NCBI GenBank assembly: GCA_963556145.1 | Contig: OY744468.1 | Location: 5,084,001-5,148,000, forward strand | Length of the DNA stretch: 64,000 bases | From: Hygrocybe punicea | Taxonomy: Eukaryota; Basidiomycota; Agaricomycetes; Agaricales; Hygrophoraceae | Direction of reading: 5' to 3' | Shown here: positions 53,160 to 64,000 of the stretch, one piece after another | Position numbering within the stretch: the first letter of the stretch is position 1 | How the letters are laid out: each line of letters starts with the position of its first letter | Notes under the pieces: model-generated | The model's input: only the letters and a program-made list of their open reading frames with translations | Database searches by the model: none | Told to the model about the DNA's origin: nothing | Program-made: the position numbers and the translations under genes

Positions 53160-56100
53160 GGAACAATTTTACTGGTTGTATATAGATATAAAAGGATTTA
53201 GAGTATCTAACTGGATTATGCAAGATGGACTTTTCACTGGGGTTTACTGCCTATCAATCCATGGTGAAGCCTCAGGCCTCAGGCCTCAGGGACCATCAGT
53301 CAAAGGTTTGTCAAGGGTTCACAGGGACTGTTTGAATACGCCTGCTAAACTAGGCTTGAAATGGTGATGAAATTTTGTATTAAAATTTGGTCAGGCTTCC
53401 AGAATGCCTTCCAGAATCACTAAGAGAGTAAATGCCATAAAAGGTTCAGATCCAGCCAGGAACTTCAAACCCTGAGCTAGCCCTGAGCTGTGCTCGTGGT
53501 GTAGTGTGAAACGTCAATGGTGATGTTACCCAGAGTCTTCACATGAATGTCCACATGGTGATGCCAAAATGGAAGATAGGAGTTGGCGGGGGAAATTAAA
53601 GGAGGATGAGAGTAAAAGAGGGTGGGAGTGGGTGGACAAGGCTGAATGACAATTCAAAACACCCCTCAGTCTCGCATGGTATCTGGTTAGCTTTCTCCCC
53701 AAAAGTAGTAGTTGCTTTACTCACCTACCCATTTGTTCACACTCAGGTAGCAATTCCACCTCTGCAGGTGCATGTCCCCCAGGTCCATACAACTTTGGTG
53801 AAGCCTGACCTACCTTATGATTACAAGAAGAACATCACATTGTGCAGCCCTGCAGAGGCTTCATAATTCACCAATTTTCCCATTTGCACGTCCTGAGTAC
53901 ACTCCATTCTTGACACATTCCCAGGTGAGGTTCCCTTCATCAGATACTCTCTCTATCACATGAAGCTTCACTCCTCCATCATGTTCTGGCTGTCCATGCT
54001 GTGTCACCTCTTCTTTGGTTTGGAAACTACTCATCTTACTAAAATTCCTGGCCTAGGTCTCCTCAAATTCACTTCAAGCTAGTTCTGCTTTCTCAATAGC
54101 CTGTTATGCTTCTTTCTCTCACACACTCTCTCACTCAAAGTTGGCAAGATATCTTTCCCCCCCACAACCAGTGGTCAAGACAGTAGGTGAACAAGTCATT
54201 ATTATTGGCACAACATGGAAAGAAAAAGGGATGTTGTTAGTAACACATGGATCATTTGGACAGTCATGCTACTTTGTCACTCTGCAGTTCTCACAGAGGT
54301 GTTGGCTAGGCATATAATTGAATGAACTTCCTTTCCACCCTCAATTTCACTAGAATTGTGGTGATTTATATAGGACCATTAATTTGGGATATAATATTAT
54401 CTACATTCATTGAAAAGGCAGGGTGCGAGTTTGTATGTTTGTCTTTTTACCATTTCTGTTGACACTCAGTACACACCTGAGTTCTCACCCATCACTATCA
54501 TCACACACTTTGTTCTCATCATCCATAGCCTGCCTAAGTCTGCAAACAAAGTAAGTTGTATCAAATATCTTTCAATTTGACACAAATTGATCTTCAGTCC
54601 ACCAGATCCAGTTGATGCCTGAGGCCCATTTCCATTGCTGGTCATGCCCATGAGGCGCAACTCAAGGTTGGTGAATGCAGTGTTGTGACGCATGATGTGC
54701 TGACCAAGTTGATAGCAGCATAACACTATCCTAGCCTTCTTCAATAATAAATGGCATTGTGGCTACTATGTTGAAAAGGTCAAAAATGTACCGTTTTTCT
54801 TCCATGTGTGGCCCAGGTTCTGATGCTTATGGGAGCACAAGGACAATCACTAGGTCAACACACTTCTCAGTCAATATAAAAGTTTCCCAGACAGGATCCA
54901 GATGATGTGCAGGCTGCATTATTTTAGTCTAGATGGGTCTTGGCTTTGGTTTCAAAAAGTTCCACATCATTCTTTCTCAAACCATGACATTAACTGTACT
55001 ATGTGTAAAATGTATTATTCATCCCAAGATATAATTAGAGAAGGAGTGTTACACAACCAGGTTCCTAACAGCCCACAAACTACCTGTGACACTCCTATGC
55101 TGCTGAGGCCATGCATGCACCATTACCTGTCATTAATATATATGTTGTGGTGAATCTGTCAAAATGCTAATACAAGATATTAGATTATAACTTCTGGCCT
55201 AATTGTGCATTTCTGATAATTTTGGATCATGCCTGATCAGCACTGTCTGCATTGTTTTACTGATGACAAACTCTGCCAACCACTACCGGCATCCAAATGA
55301 TTTCATGATGTCAGAACTAGTGGCAGCAAAGTGGATGCACTGCAACCAAGATGACAAAGACAATACAGAGGGTTTCCCACAGTGACGCCATCATTGATGG
55401 CATCATCATCATCAAGATATCGTCATTGTAACAGCTGCCATCACCACCCTTCTGCAGCTCAATGACAGGACCGATCTGGATGGCAAAAACCATGACAGGG
55501 CTGCAGGGGATGTTGAAGATGATGTCCCCAGTGCTTTTATTAGAATGTGGGGAGCGTGGGGGGCCCCAAGGGCAAAGGTGAGTACCCACCCCCATCCTGC
55601 TTTTCCCCCCATGTACTTACCCCTTCCTGCCACTCATTTGGGGAAAGGAACCTTTCCCAATTTATTCCATAACATCAACAACCACCCATCACCCCTTCCC
55701 CACCACCCACATCCACCCCCACCTCTATGCACCCTTCTCCACCTCCTGGAATCTCTCCCTCACCTTCCTCACACCCCAGTGCATTTCCCCATTTAGCATG
55801 GAGCCAGAATGGCTCCTCTGTGAAGGCAGTAACCCATCCATTTTGGTGGCAGCACCCCCATGTGTCTCACTGCTTTTTCCTTTTTTCTCTCTGTTTTATT
55901 CATGTAATTTCATGTATATTAGCATATATACAGTATGTAGGACAATAACTACATGATATATAAAACATTCAGCTTAAATGGATGGTGGGATGGTGTTACT
56001 TTTTTCAACTCTGCTTCTGACTCCAATGCCCACCACAATGATTCTGCACTACCACACCTTCCTTTTTCATTTTCATTTGTCCTTTGGCCTCTTTTGGACA

Positions 56101-56650
56101 TCTTTGTATTTTATTGTTCCTGTTTTCTCTTTATCCTTTCTTCTAGAACAATCCAGACTGACCATGGACACATCCCCATGTGACCTTTCTGTATCCAAAC
56201 AATCCCCTGGCAAATGGATGTCACCTTCATTGTCTTTGCTGTACAAGATACTGTCTTCCTAAACCAATACACAATGGCTATACTCCCAACACAGCTTGTT
56301 ACCATGATTATCATCACCATCATCACCATCACCATCCTCATTGGTGTCTACCTTGTTATGATCTATCTTTGGCACCAACACCTTTCTGCCATTGATGCTT
56401 CCAATGTCATCACCCCAAATGGTTTTGGGTTTAATGTCATGGGTTTACCATTGGACCATGGACTTAGATATTTAAGTGCAAGACTATGGATGCACACTTA
56501 TACTCATTAGTACCCATTCTATGCCTTTCCACATTACGCATGCTAGTGAACAGACATATGCTTACCTTTATATTATTTATCATGGCTTCACTAGCAATTC
56601 CCAGACCTAGCCATTTATGTATAGTGCACAGAGGCACATCCCCCACTCAG
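53160..56650. other. No supportable gene
   Basis: A 3.5-kb stretch of short frames in both strands (for instance 53606-53866 and 56214-56510 plus, 54466-54744 minus). None shows a recognisable domain. The frame 56214-56510 has a hydrophobic run that could pass for a membrane segment, but it comes from an ATC/ACC simple repeat. Probably decayed repeats. Confidence 0.4.
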
Positions 56651-56659
56651 TAGTATTTA

Positions 56660-57186
56660 TTATATATTTCTCTGCATTGTGCGTGCAAGGAGACAAGCCC
56701 AACTAGCATTCTTACCTATATTAGCAGTAATGGATTGATTACAAATCTTGTTTACTTGTATTGATCAAAAGCGGCTCAGCTAGATAATGGGATATGATTA
56801 GATAAGATGTGAACAAGAGGATGATTAGATAGTGATAAGATAGGATGCATCAGAGAGTGATTGTGATAGTTTGCTTACATAAAGACAATGGAGGTCTATT
56901 GTTCTGATCAGTCCATTGTTCTAAACAGTCCAAACAGAGATAGAGCCCATTGTTCACAGCCTCTTTGATGCCATCCATTGTTCTTATGACTCAACCCCAT
57001 TGTTCTTATGACTCAGCCCCATTGTTCTCACTTTCCCTTTGTTCTCAGTCCTCCATTGTTCTCCAACAGTATAAATAGGGCCCCCAAATTTGTAGTCAGG
57101 AGGATTTCCACCCTCACCAATCAGTACTCAGTCTTAGTCTGGGTTCACACAGTGTGATCCCTCATTCTATTAGTACTAGTAGTTAC
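56660..57186 (+). promoter_or_regulatory. LTR-like or promoter-like segment with repeated CCATTGTTCT and a TATA box
   Basis: About eight copies of CCATTGTTCT (56897-57062) precede TATAAATAGGG at 57070. The repeat-then-TATA layout is typical of an LTR U3 region, but no paired terminus or target duplication was found. The LINE tail joins at 57187. Confidence 0.4.
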
Positions 57187-57228
57187 TCATTTTTTATTTT
57201 ATTTTTATTTTTATTTTATTTTAATCCT
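57187..57228 (-). repeat. LINE 3' tail, AAAAT microsatellite
   Basis: On the minus strand, the LINE 3' UTR is followed by repeated TAAAA units ending in AAAAAATGAG. A short A-rich repeat is the usual 3' end of non-LTR elements copied by target-primed reverse transcription. Confidence 0.7.
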
Positions 57229-57465
57229 AGTTTATTCTCCTTTATGGTACATTGTATGTAGAGATTACTGCGAGATATACTACTTGTTACAACAAAGAGT
57301 GCGTGTGAGGCTGGGGCAACGTGTGGGCACGGCGGTGCCGTTCCCGGTGGGAGTATGTCTCCCGTAATAATTGAACCTGGGTGTAGTTAGATCATAAGGT
57401 AGGGGGACAAGGGGGGGCAAAGGCCGGTGGCCAGGGGATGCGTGGACCAGGGTGGGGCTGTTGCT

Positions 57466-60400
57466 TTATTTGTGTGTGATGTTGGGAATGTTTCCAAATG
57501 CTTGCCGGAGTCGTTGTGTGTCATTGATGTAGCGGAAAAGCGGTGGGAGGTGTTTCGGGGTGCAAAGCAGCTTCTTCACATATCCCACGTCATGCCCTGC
57601 TATCCGACATAGTCTCCGGCATGCGTGGTCATGAGCCAGGCAGAACAGGAGGAAGTGGGTGTCCGTCTCATGGTGATGGCGACAGCATGGGCAGGTGGGG
57701 GTGTCAGCATGGTTGATCTTGTGCAGGTGGTGGTTGAGCCCAATGTGGCCTGTTCGCAGTTGCGTGAGGATCGCAAGGTGTTTCTTGGGCAGGGATCGGG
57801 TCACTTTCTGATATACAGACTGCGTGAAGCTCAGGTCGATCTCCAGGAGTCGCCGGTACCTTGGGGACTGGCGCCATTCCCTATCCGCTCGCTTCTTTAG
57901 TCTGCTCAAGAATGTCCTCACTGCTGCCGCCTTGCTGTGCAGTAGAGCGTGCCATAGTGGGGCAGGGATCCCTGTGGCCGCCGTGCTATTCCCTTGTGCC
58001 GCTTTCTTCGCATGATCATCTGCTACCTCATTGCCATCGATGCCCTCGTGTCACGGTGTCCATTTGATCGTAAGGTCCATTCTTTTGTGCTGCCTCGTAA
58101 CCATATCTAGCCTCTTGTGGAACAAATCAAATATGTGGCGCGACGGGCCTGCTTCGGGAGATTTGGTTGCCCGAATCGCTGCTTGTCCATCCACGAACAT
58201 CGAGACGTCTCAAACCCTCTTTTCTCCCCTCAGCAGCTCTAGTCCCAATATCATCCCTATCCCCTCCCCTTCATGTACCGTGTGATGCTCCTGTTTCCCT
58301 AGCTTGTACCTTCTAACTCTCCTTCTCCTTCATCCTGCTCTCATTAGTACCACCGCCGCACCTATCATCCCATCCAACCCTGATCTGTCGGTGTATATCT
58401 TTATATCGTTGTCATCTCGTTTGTGTGCTTCCTTGGCCTTTTCTCTCGACGGCTGTATCTGTGTTTTGATCTTGGGTTTCCATTTTGTGTCGTATCTACA
58501 TGTGGTGATCTTTTCCATCTGCTTCGTTTTTATGTCGTAGTCCCATATCAGGTCGTGTATGGGGGTGGGGTGTCTCTTTACCCGGCGTACCCGTGCGTTC
58601 TTGACGGCTTTACTTAGTGGATGCATCGGTGGGAGTGTTGCAAGGCATAGAGCCGCCTGGTGTCATATCCTATCTACTAAAAAATGAAATGGTAGCAGGT
58701 CTGCGTGGGCATCCAGGATGTCAGTGGCCGTGGTCGACAGTGCGCCAGTGATCATCAGAGCTGCCTTGCGTTGTATGCCCGCCAGTTTCCATATCATCGC
58801 CGTACTCCCTCCACGTTGTCTATCCCCTGTTCCTTCTCTCTTCTGCATCGAGCCCACGAAGACCTCTGCAGCATACAGCATTCTCGGAACTGCGATGGAC
58901 AGGTAAAGCCGTCTCATGATCTTCACTGGTATTCCCCCTGATGCTTTGGAAAGTCTCCGGAACTCCAATAGCCAATCCTGGCCCTTCTTGAGTGCTGCCG
59001 CTCCCTGTTCCTTCCACCGGAGCTCGCGGTCGATGTGCACACTGGAGTGGTCCCGAGGGACCTCTCGGCATCGGGGACGGAATCACATGGAATGGTCAAA
59101 GGTGGATGGGATAGAAGTCTCTCTACTACATCCAGAACTGGCTACTGACTAAGGTCCAGGTCACGTGACATGACAGGCACCACTACTACAATGCCCAGGA
59201 ACTTGATCGATGTCTTGGGGTGTATAAGCCTTCCGGCAATGTTGAGCGGCAGTCCCATCATTGTGGTTCTTTTTCTTGGGTCGTCTGGGTCCACCCTCCG
59301 TTGCCGTGTCAGGTCGATCAGTTGAAATTTGTCGACGCCGAATTCGCAGTTGTGCTCCCTCACCCACTCCAGAATGCCACCCGGCCTCGCCATTATGGAC
59401 TCAAGCTTCGCATGTGTTTCTTCAAAGCTCCGGCCCACCGCGAGTACGTTCGAGTCGTCGAGGTACAATATGCCATGTTCCCCGTTGCGTGGGACGGGGA
59501 TGTCGAGTTGGTCTGAGTTGTAGAACAGGTAACATGTCGGCGAGACTGGGCTTCCCTGGTCGAGTCCGTTGTCTACATCAAAGGGGTCTGAAGTGAATTC
59601 GTCAAAGGTCAGCGTGGTACAACGTGCGGTGAGCACTCTCTCCAGCCACTCAGTGATCTCTACTGGTATGCTGCATTTTCACATGTTATGCACCATGCGA
59701 TCGATGGCCATGCTCGGGAAGGCCCCCTTAACATCTAGTGAGAGAAGCGATACTACATTACCTTTACGCCATTCATCTTTGATTATCTTGCTCATGAATA
59801 GGATTGCGTTGGTCGTGCTGGGGCCGGCTCTCCCTCCGAAGTGGTTGTTGGGTAAAATCCTGGCCCTCTCACTTATAACCGTGATGTCTTCGTTGATGCA
59901 TGAATTCATCAGCCTCGCATATCCATCCGACAGTACTATAGGCCGCCATGCCCCAGGAATCGTATAGTCCGGCTTGCCCAGCTTTTTCAGCACGATCGTC
60001 TCCATGACAGCCCAATGCCCTGGGTACGTTCCCAACACGAAAGTCGCTCTGAATATGGGGCCGAGGAAGGGGACCAGCATGTCTCCGGCATTCTTGAATA
60101 TTGCGTTCGGTGGGGTATTGCGCTTGGTGCCCTTATACGGCTGCATGCGTTGTATGGCTCTGTGAATCTGTGCGTCGGTGATGGGTTGGAATTGCCATGC
60201 TGGTGGCGGGTATCTGTGATCTTCGGGGACTGACGAGGTGGCAGGTTTGCTGGGGAAGAAGCATTTGTAAAAGGCTTCGCTCTTGTCAGCATTGGTTGTC
60301 AGTTTGCGTCTCGCATTCGTTGCGGCGTCTGTGACATGGAGTGTGGGCACCCTCGCCCTCCTTCCATCTGATGTGGGACCTGTTACCAGTCGGCTCGCCG

Positions 60401-61586
60401 TCCATTGGCTTGATGTGTCGATGCTCTCCAACCATTCCACCCAATGTGCTGTCTTAGCCGCCTGTATGTGTGTCGCATATCCGTGTTTGGCTTTTCTGTA
60501 CGTCTCGTGGATAGGGTGTCCCTCCACGTGTCTATGCCGGTATGATTTGTTGCCAAGGTTGCGGACTTTCTTCCATTCTGCCCTCAGGTCCTGATTCCAC
60601 CATTGTTTGCTGTAGGGTGTTAGTTTGGTTATAGGGATGCATTTCGTTACCGTGTTCCAGACTGCTCCTTCCAATTCTCCTAGCGCCCAGTGGAAAGAGT
60701 CGCTTGACGTGAGTTCTGCTGGAGCCGGGAGGGCGTCCAGGTTGACCTTGAGCGAGTTTCTAAACTCTTTCCAGTCCACCGCGCGAAAGTTTGGGCGTTG
60801 TGATTGCGAGCTGGTTGGGGCGGTTAGGTCGAGTGCTGTGACTACCGGGAAGTGGTCGGTTTTGGCGGGTCTGTCACCTGGCCTTGTGTCACATAGTGCT
60901 ACGTGATCAATTATGGTGCTAGAGCAGAACACGTTGTCGACTCGAGTCATGTTGCCCGTCGACATGGATTGCAAGGTTGGTGTGCCTTCTGGTAGCACCA
61001 TTCTCATGTCGTACTGGGCCAGGAGGTCTAGCAGAGGTCCTGCTGCATTGAGGTTAGCGTTAGTGAAAAGATGATTATTGCGTTCTTCATCCCAGAGCGG
61101 GTGGTGGCGATTGAAGTCCCCTGCCAGGATGTAGTGAACTGGGATCTGGGCTGGGGCTCGAGCTGTTGCGCTGCCAAGGTATCGTCGCAGTGTTGATATG
61201 TTGTTGTTGTTGTTGTTGCAGTCATTATATATGTTGATGATACTGATGATCCCAAAATCACTTTTTATCTCTGCCGCCGTGATATCCGGTGAGTCGATCA
61301 GTATCAGGGACCACGAGTCAGATCGTAGCCGTCTGTTGACTAACATTATTGATCGAGTGTGGCAGGTCGCATGCATGTCATGGTGTCGCAGGGGATATAT
61401 CACTGTGTAGTAAGCATTGGCTCTCGAGAGCCCCTTGAAATCGAAGTATGGTTCCTGTATAAGAATAAAGTCGTAGTTAGTTTTGATTGAATCTAGCATG
61501 TCATGCTGGGCTATGAGCAATTTGTTGATGTTCTGCTGCCATAAGGTCAGTGGTTTTGGTAGGTTGGGAGTGGGGGTGGAGGTCAT
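57466..61586 (-). pseudogene. LINE ORF2: endonuclease, reverse transcriptase, RNase H, C-terminal zinc finger
   Basis: It begins MTSTPTPNLPKPLTLWQQNI at 61586. Endonuclease motifs are QNINKLL, LIQEPY, ILAGDFNRHHPLW and TDHFPVV. RT motifs are LLSLDVKGAFPS (first Asp), GLDQGSPVSPTC and ILYLDDSNVLA (YxDD box). A thumb-like stretch runs to 58663. RNase H has IKIYTDRSG (Asp), EGEGIGMILGLELL (Glu), MFVDGQAAI (Asp) and HEGIDGNEVADDHAK (His/Asp). The C-terminus has CPCCRHHHETDTHFLLFC. The protein would nick target DNA and copy its RNA there. It is broken by TGA at 59679-59681, 58663-58665, 58210-58212 and 58051-58053 and by a frameshift near 59150. Catalytic residues are otherwise retained. Confidence 0.9.
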
Positions 61587-61873
61587 GCATAAAGTTCCTC
61601 CGTCGAGGGTGAGTGGATGGGGTGTTGGTGTTGGTGATGACGTTGAGGTTGGGACGGGCGTGGTGTGATTGTTCGCGGTGCTGTAGTCGTCGTGTCTGGG
61701 TGGGTGGATGTCTGTGTCATGATGTGGGTGGGGCCTTCCAGCGGTTCATCAGCCCACCATCCTCCGGAGGTAGGTGGCGCCGGTCTATCTGTCCAGTAGG
61801 TGTGTAGCATTTGTTGGGCAGACTGTAGGACCGCCCTTTGGCTGCGTCGGTCATTAGCTGGTGCTGGTGCTGT

Positions 61874-63356
61874 TCATTGCTGTCCGGCTCCCGTGTAGCC
61901 TTTGCTGCGGGGCCCCTGATTGTCCTGTCCTTCTCTGCTCTGCTCGTGCCATTCATCCATGCATGGTGCATTGTTCATGGGCGCGTCGTTTCTCCATGCC
62001 GTGTTGAAAGTGTTCTGTGTGGGGTCCATATCTATTCTGCCCCACGTGCTGGGGTCATTGGTGGGGAAAAGTCTGTACTTAGTGTCTGGGTCTCGGTCGC
62101 GCGCCTGTTGGAGGTGTTCCCTGAAAACCCGGCATTGCCGATCCGCAGTACCATGCCCGCATTCTTGACAGTTGGCGCATTTCATCTCCCTGGTGCTGCA
62201 AAGTTGGTCTGCTGTGCGGTGGAATCCTGCACAGCGGGCGCATACGTCATGGATGGATTTGCACTCTTTCGCGATGTGGCCGAATTTCTGGCACTTCATG
62301 CACCTCCGTGGGTCCATCAGTGCTTTCTTCGTCCTGCATTGCTTGCCCTCTATGAAAATGCCATATTCCAATGCGTGGTTCACAGCCTCTCTCGTGCTGA
62401 AGCCCACTGTCAAGAATGTGAAGCGCTGCCCCTCTCGACAAAGGTGGGTTGGCTTGATCCAACGTGCCTCGTATATCGACATCCTGGAGAGGGAGCTGGC
62501 CTGCTCCACCGGTTCGATTGCCGCTTGGTCATTTGGGTCGAAGGAGGTAGGGACGTGTTCAGCTATTACTTGGTATGTTCTCGAGCTCCCTGCCGACGTG
62601 CCTCCAAATTGCACCATAAACGCGTGCATTACGTCCTTGGCTCTTAGATAGTTCGCCGCCTGCGTGGAATTGAGTGTGTATATTATCGTTCCGTATTGAG
62701 TTCTGCGCGCTCCTGCGAAGGCCATGCCATTGGGTTTGTCTGCCGCCCTCACACCCATCAGGTCAAGGGCCAGGGTCGCCTTCTCCACCAGCTCTTTCTC
62801 GGAGAGGCTTGCCAGCGCGTCATCTTGTGTGTCAGGGAGTTTCTGTACTACGATCTGTCTGTCCAACGCGTTCCCCTTCGCTATCGACACTGCATGTTCT
62901 GGTGGGATCTGTGTGGCGGTTCTTGCAACCGACGCGAAAGTGGGTGCGCCGTTATCACTGGGTCGTTCCCGGTTGGGGGTCGCTTCTGCCGCCTCGAGCG
63001 CGCTCTTAGTGTGAGTTGTGAGTTCGTTCAAATTAGCGCGGAGGTCGTCCAATGTGTTTGTCATTAGGGTTGTCACCCCCCACAGTGCCTCCTCCTGCTT
63101 TTCACTAGCTTGTGTTGCTGCCGCGATCGTTTCGGCTGCCGTAATTAGCTTGGGGTGTATGAGTTCGTCTATCTTCTTGTCCACCGTCTCGTTGGCCATT
63201 GTGTCCAAGCCTATCTCCTCTAGGATGAATGCTAAGGCCCTGAGGGTGTTGACTGCGGGCCTCGGCAGCTTGGCTATACCCGCTGCCGCCTGTAGAAAAA
63301 CATAAGCTAGTCTCTGCGTGGTGACCTTTTCTCCCTGTGTGATGTACGCGTCTCGT
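61874..63356 (-). CDS. LINE ORF1 (Gag-like nucleic-acid-binding protein), N-terminus lost
   Basis: About 490 codons are open from the LTR junction to 61874. A helical N-terminal region (coiled-coil-like AAETIAAATQASEKQEEALW) is followed by a central RNA-recognition-like domain. Three zinc knuckles come last: CMKCQKFGHIAKEC, CARCAGFHRTADQLC and CANCQECGHGTADRQC. The protein would coat LINE RNA in the ribonucleoprotein particle. The first Met seen (63391) lies inside the inserted LTR, so the native start is gone. No stop interrupts the remaining frame. Confidence 0.85.
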
Positions 63357-64000
63357 TGTAGAGGGTCCTCGACCCTCTGAGGCCGTAACATCGATATCTC
63401 GCGAATCCGCTCGAACCCGACGTCTCTAGCAATCTAAGCTCGAACCCGACGCAACCCGATGCATACCGACTAGCATGGCCGCTCACATACCTGGTCGGTC
63501 CATCTTCTAAACTCACGGAACTTCAAATATCAAAGATAGATCTCATCGGACTGGAATCCCGACGTCGGACTTGCCTTATTCGCGCCTAGCGTCTCCCTTA
63601 TGGAGATATAGTAAAGTATATTACGTCTTTTACGGTTTTTATATCTTCCACCCATTTTCCCTGTCATGGTCACCTCGCAACCCTCTTCCTACTTTTCCAT
63701 TTTTATTCTCCTTTGTTTTCTCTCATCGGCCGAGGACTCTCGTCCGAATCTAGGTACAGAAATTTGTAGTATAAAAACGGTGCCCAAGCGCCGTCTCATA
63801 ATAGGAAACCAGTTCCCCCATTTCCTCTCTCTGAGAATTAGTCTCTCAGTAAAATCCATCACACACATTGCTCGTCGGATTCCTCGACGCTCTCCCCGTC
63901 GTTCTACCACCTTTATCTCTACGTCCCTCGTCACCCAACACCCGACCCGCCGTACCCGACATCATCGGCTTCGACCGGTCTCGATAGATTTCAGTAGTTT
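63357..64000 (+). mobile_element. Second copy of the TGTAGAGGG LTR, cut by the window end
   Basis: It starts TGTAGAGGGTCCTCGACC and runs, like the solo LTR at 26190-36595 but without the MULE, to position 64000. About 150 bp are missing beyond the window. It contains the uninterrupted AAAGTATATTACGTC site that the MULE hit in the other copy, and TATAAAAA at 63770. It lies in LINE ORF1. Whether it is solo or the 5' LTR of a full element cannot be seen. Confidence 0.88.
63770..63777 (+). promoter_or_regulatory. TATA box of LTR copy 2
   Basis: TATAAAAA followed 11 bp later by CCCAAGCGCCGTCTC, as in the first copy at 36224. Confidence 0.55.

Larger units (their letters stand above)
57187..63356 (-). 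mobile_element. Tad-like LINE retrotransposon, 5'-truncated by an LTR insertion
   Basis: On the minus strand it has ORF1 (Gag-like, zinc knuckles), ORF2 (apurinic-type endonuclease, reverse transcriptase, RNase H, terminal CCHC-like finger), a 3' UTR and an A-rich tail of AAAAT units (57187-57228). The order endonuclease-RT-RNase H is that of the Tad and I groups. Several in-frame TGA codons and a frameshift near 59150 make it inactive. The 5' UTR and first codons of ORF1 are lost where LTR copy 2 begins at 63357. Confidence 0.9.

Noticed and set aside
56111..56510. Membrane-protein-like frame with a hydrophobic stretch
   Set aside because: The hydrophobic part comes from an ATCATCACC simple repeat, and no flanking coding signal was found.
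56660..57186. Promoter of a host gene reading rightward from the TATA box at 57070
   Set aside because: The sequence downstream is the tail of a minus-strand LINE; no plus-strand gene follows.

Overview
This window is transposon-dense nuclear DNA from a filamentous fungus, most likely an Agaricomycete (Basidiomycota). The clues are a CMC/Plavaka-group transposase of a type I know from basidiomycetes, a SAM-like protein family that I know only from mushroom genomes, short GT-AG introns of 41-55 bp, and a Tad-like LINE with RNase H. I found no intact host gene, tRNA or rRNA. One run of 100 Ns (23186-23285) marks an assembly gap.

Positions 1-25022 were once one large cut-and-paste transposon whose transposase reads left to right in pieces (1259-1903, 4511-5167, 19693-19911, 20657-20830, 24899-25022). 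The pieces are separated by later insertions, and most of these can be bounded to the base by target-site duplications (TSDs). They are: hAT-like non-autonomous element 1904-4505 (holding 2248-3445); element 5168-19684 (holding the foldback giant 5565-18273, which holds 5968-10534, which holds a near-complete hAT at 7072-10506, and also 12154-13284); a 0.7 kb foldback 19938-20656; and a Tc1/mariner element 20922-24896 that carries a second, opposite-strand gene. The deepest nest is five levels.

From 25023 to 37677 lies a hAT-like element (with 25061-26061 inside) split by a solo LTR (26190-36595). The LTR is itself split by a 9.6 kb Mutator-like element (26465-36066, TSD AAAGTATAT). That MULE carries a Ulp1-type protease gene, a MULE transposase with SWIM finger and zinc knuckle (cut by 32737-33493), and a captured carnitine O-acyltransferase fragment. 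From 38.2 to 42.1 kb is an 88-bp tandem array invaded by hAT-like elements 38665-41398 and 39859-41324, followed by a CACTG-ended MITE. From 43.4 to 51.0 kb lies a decayed WW-domain / unknown gene region, split by 48558-49958. At 51.2-53.2 kb sit host gene pieces including four exons of an aldehyde dehydrogenase. At 57.2-63.36 kb is a minus-strand LINE whose 5' end is cut by a second copy of the same LTR (63357 to the window end).

The most unusual signal is a 52-56 bp dyad (ACCTCGCGAA ... GTCAATTGAC ... TTCGCGAGGT), seen about 18 times. It recurs in at least six families of hAT-like non-autonomous elements whose terminal repeats are otherwise unrelated, usually about 130-200 bp from one end. 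The same elements share intron-like GT-AG segments of conserved length. This looks like a common internal cassette combined with different ends.
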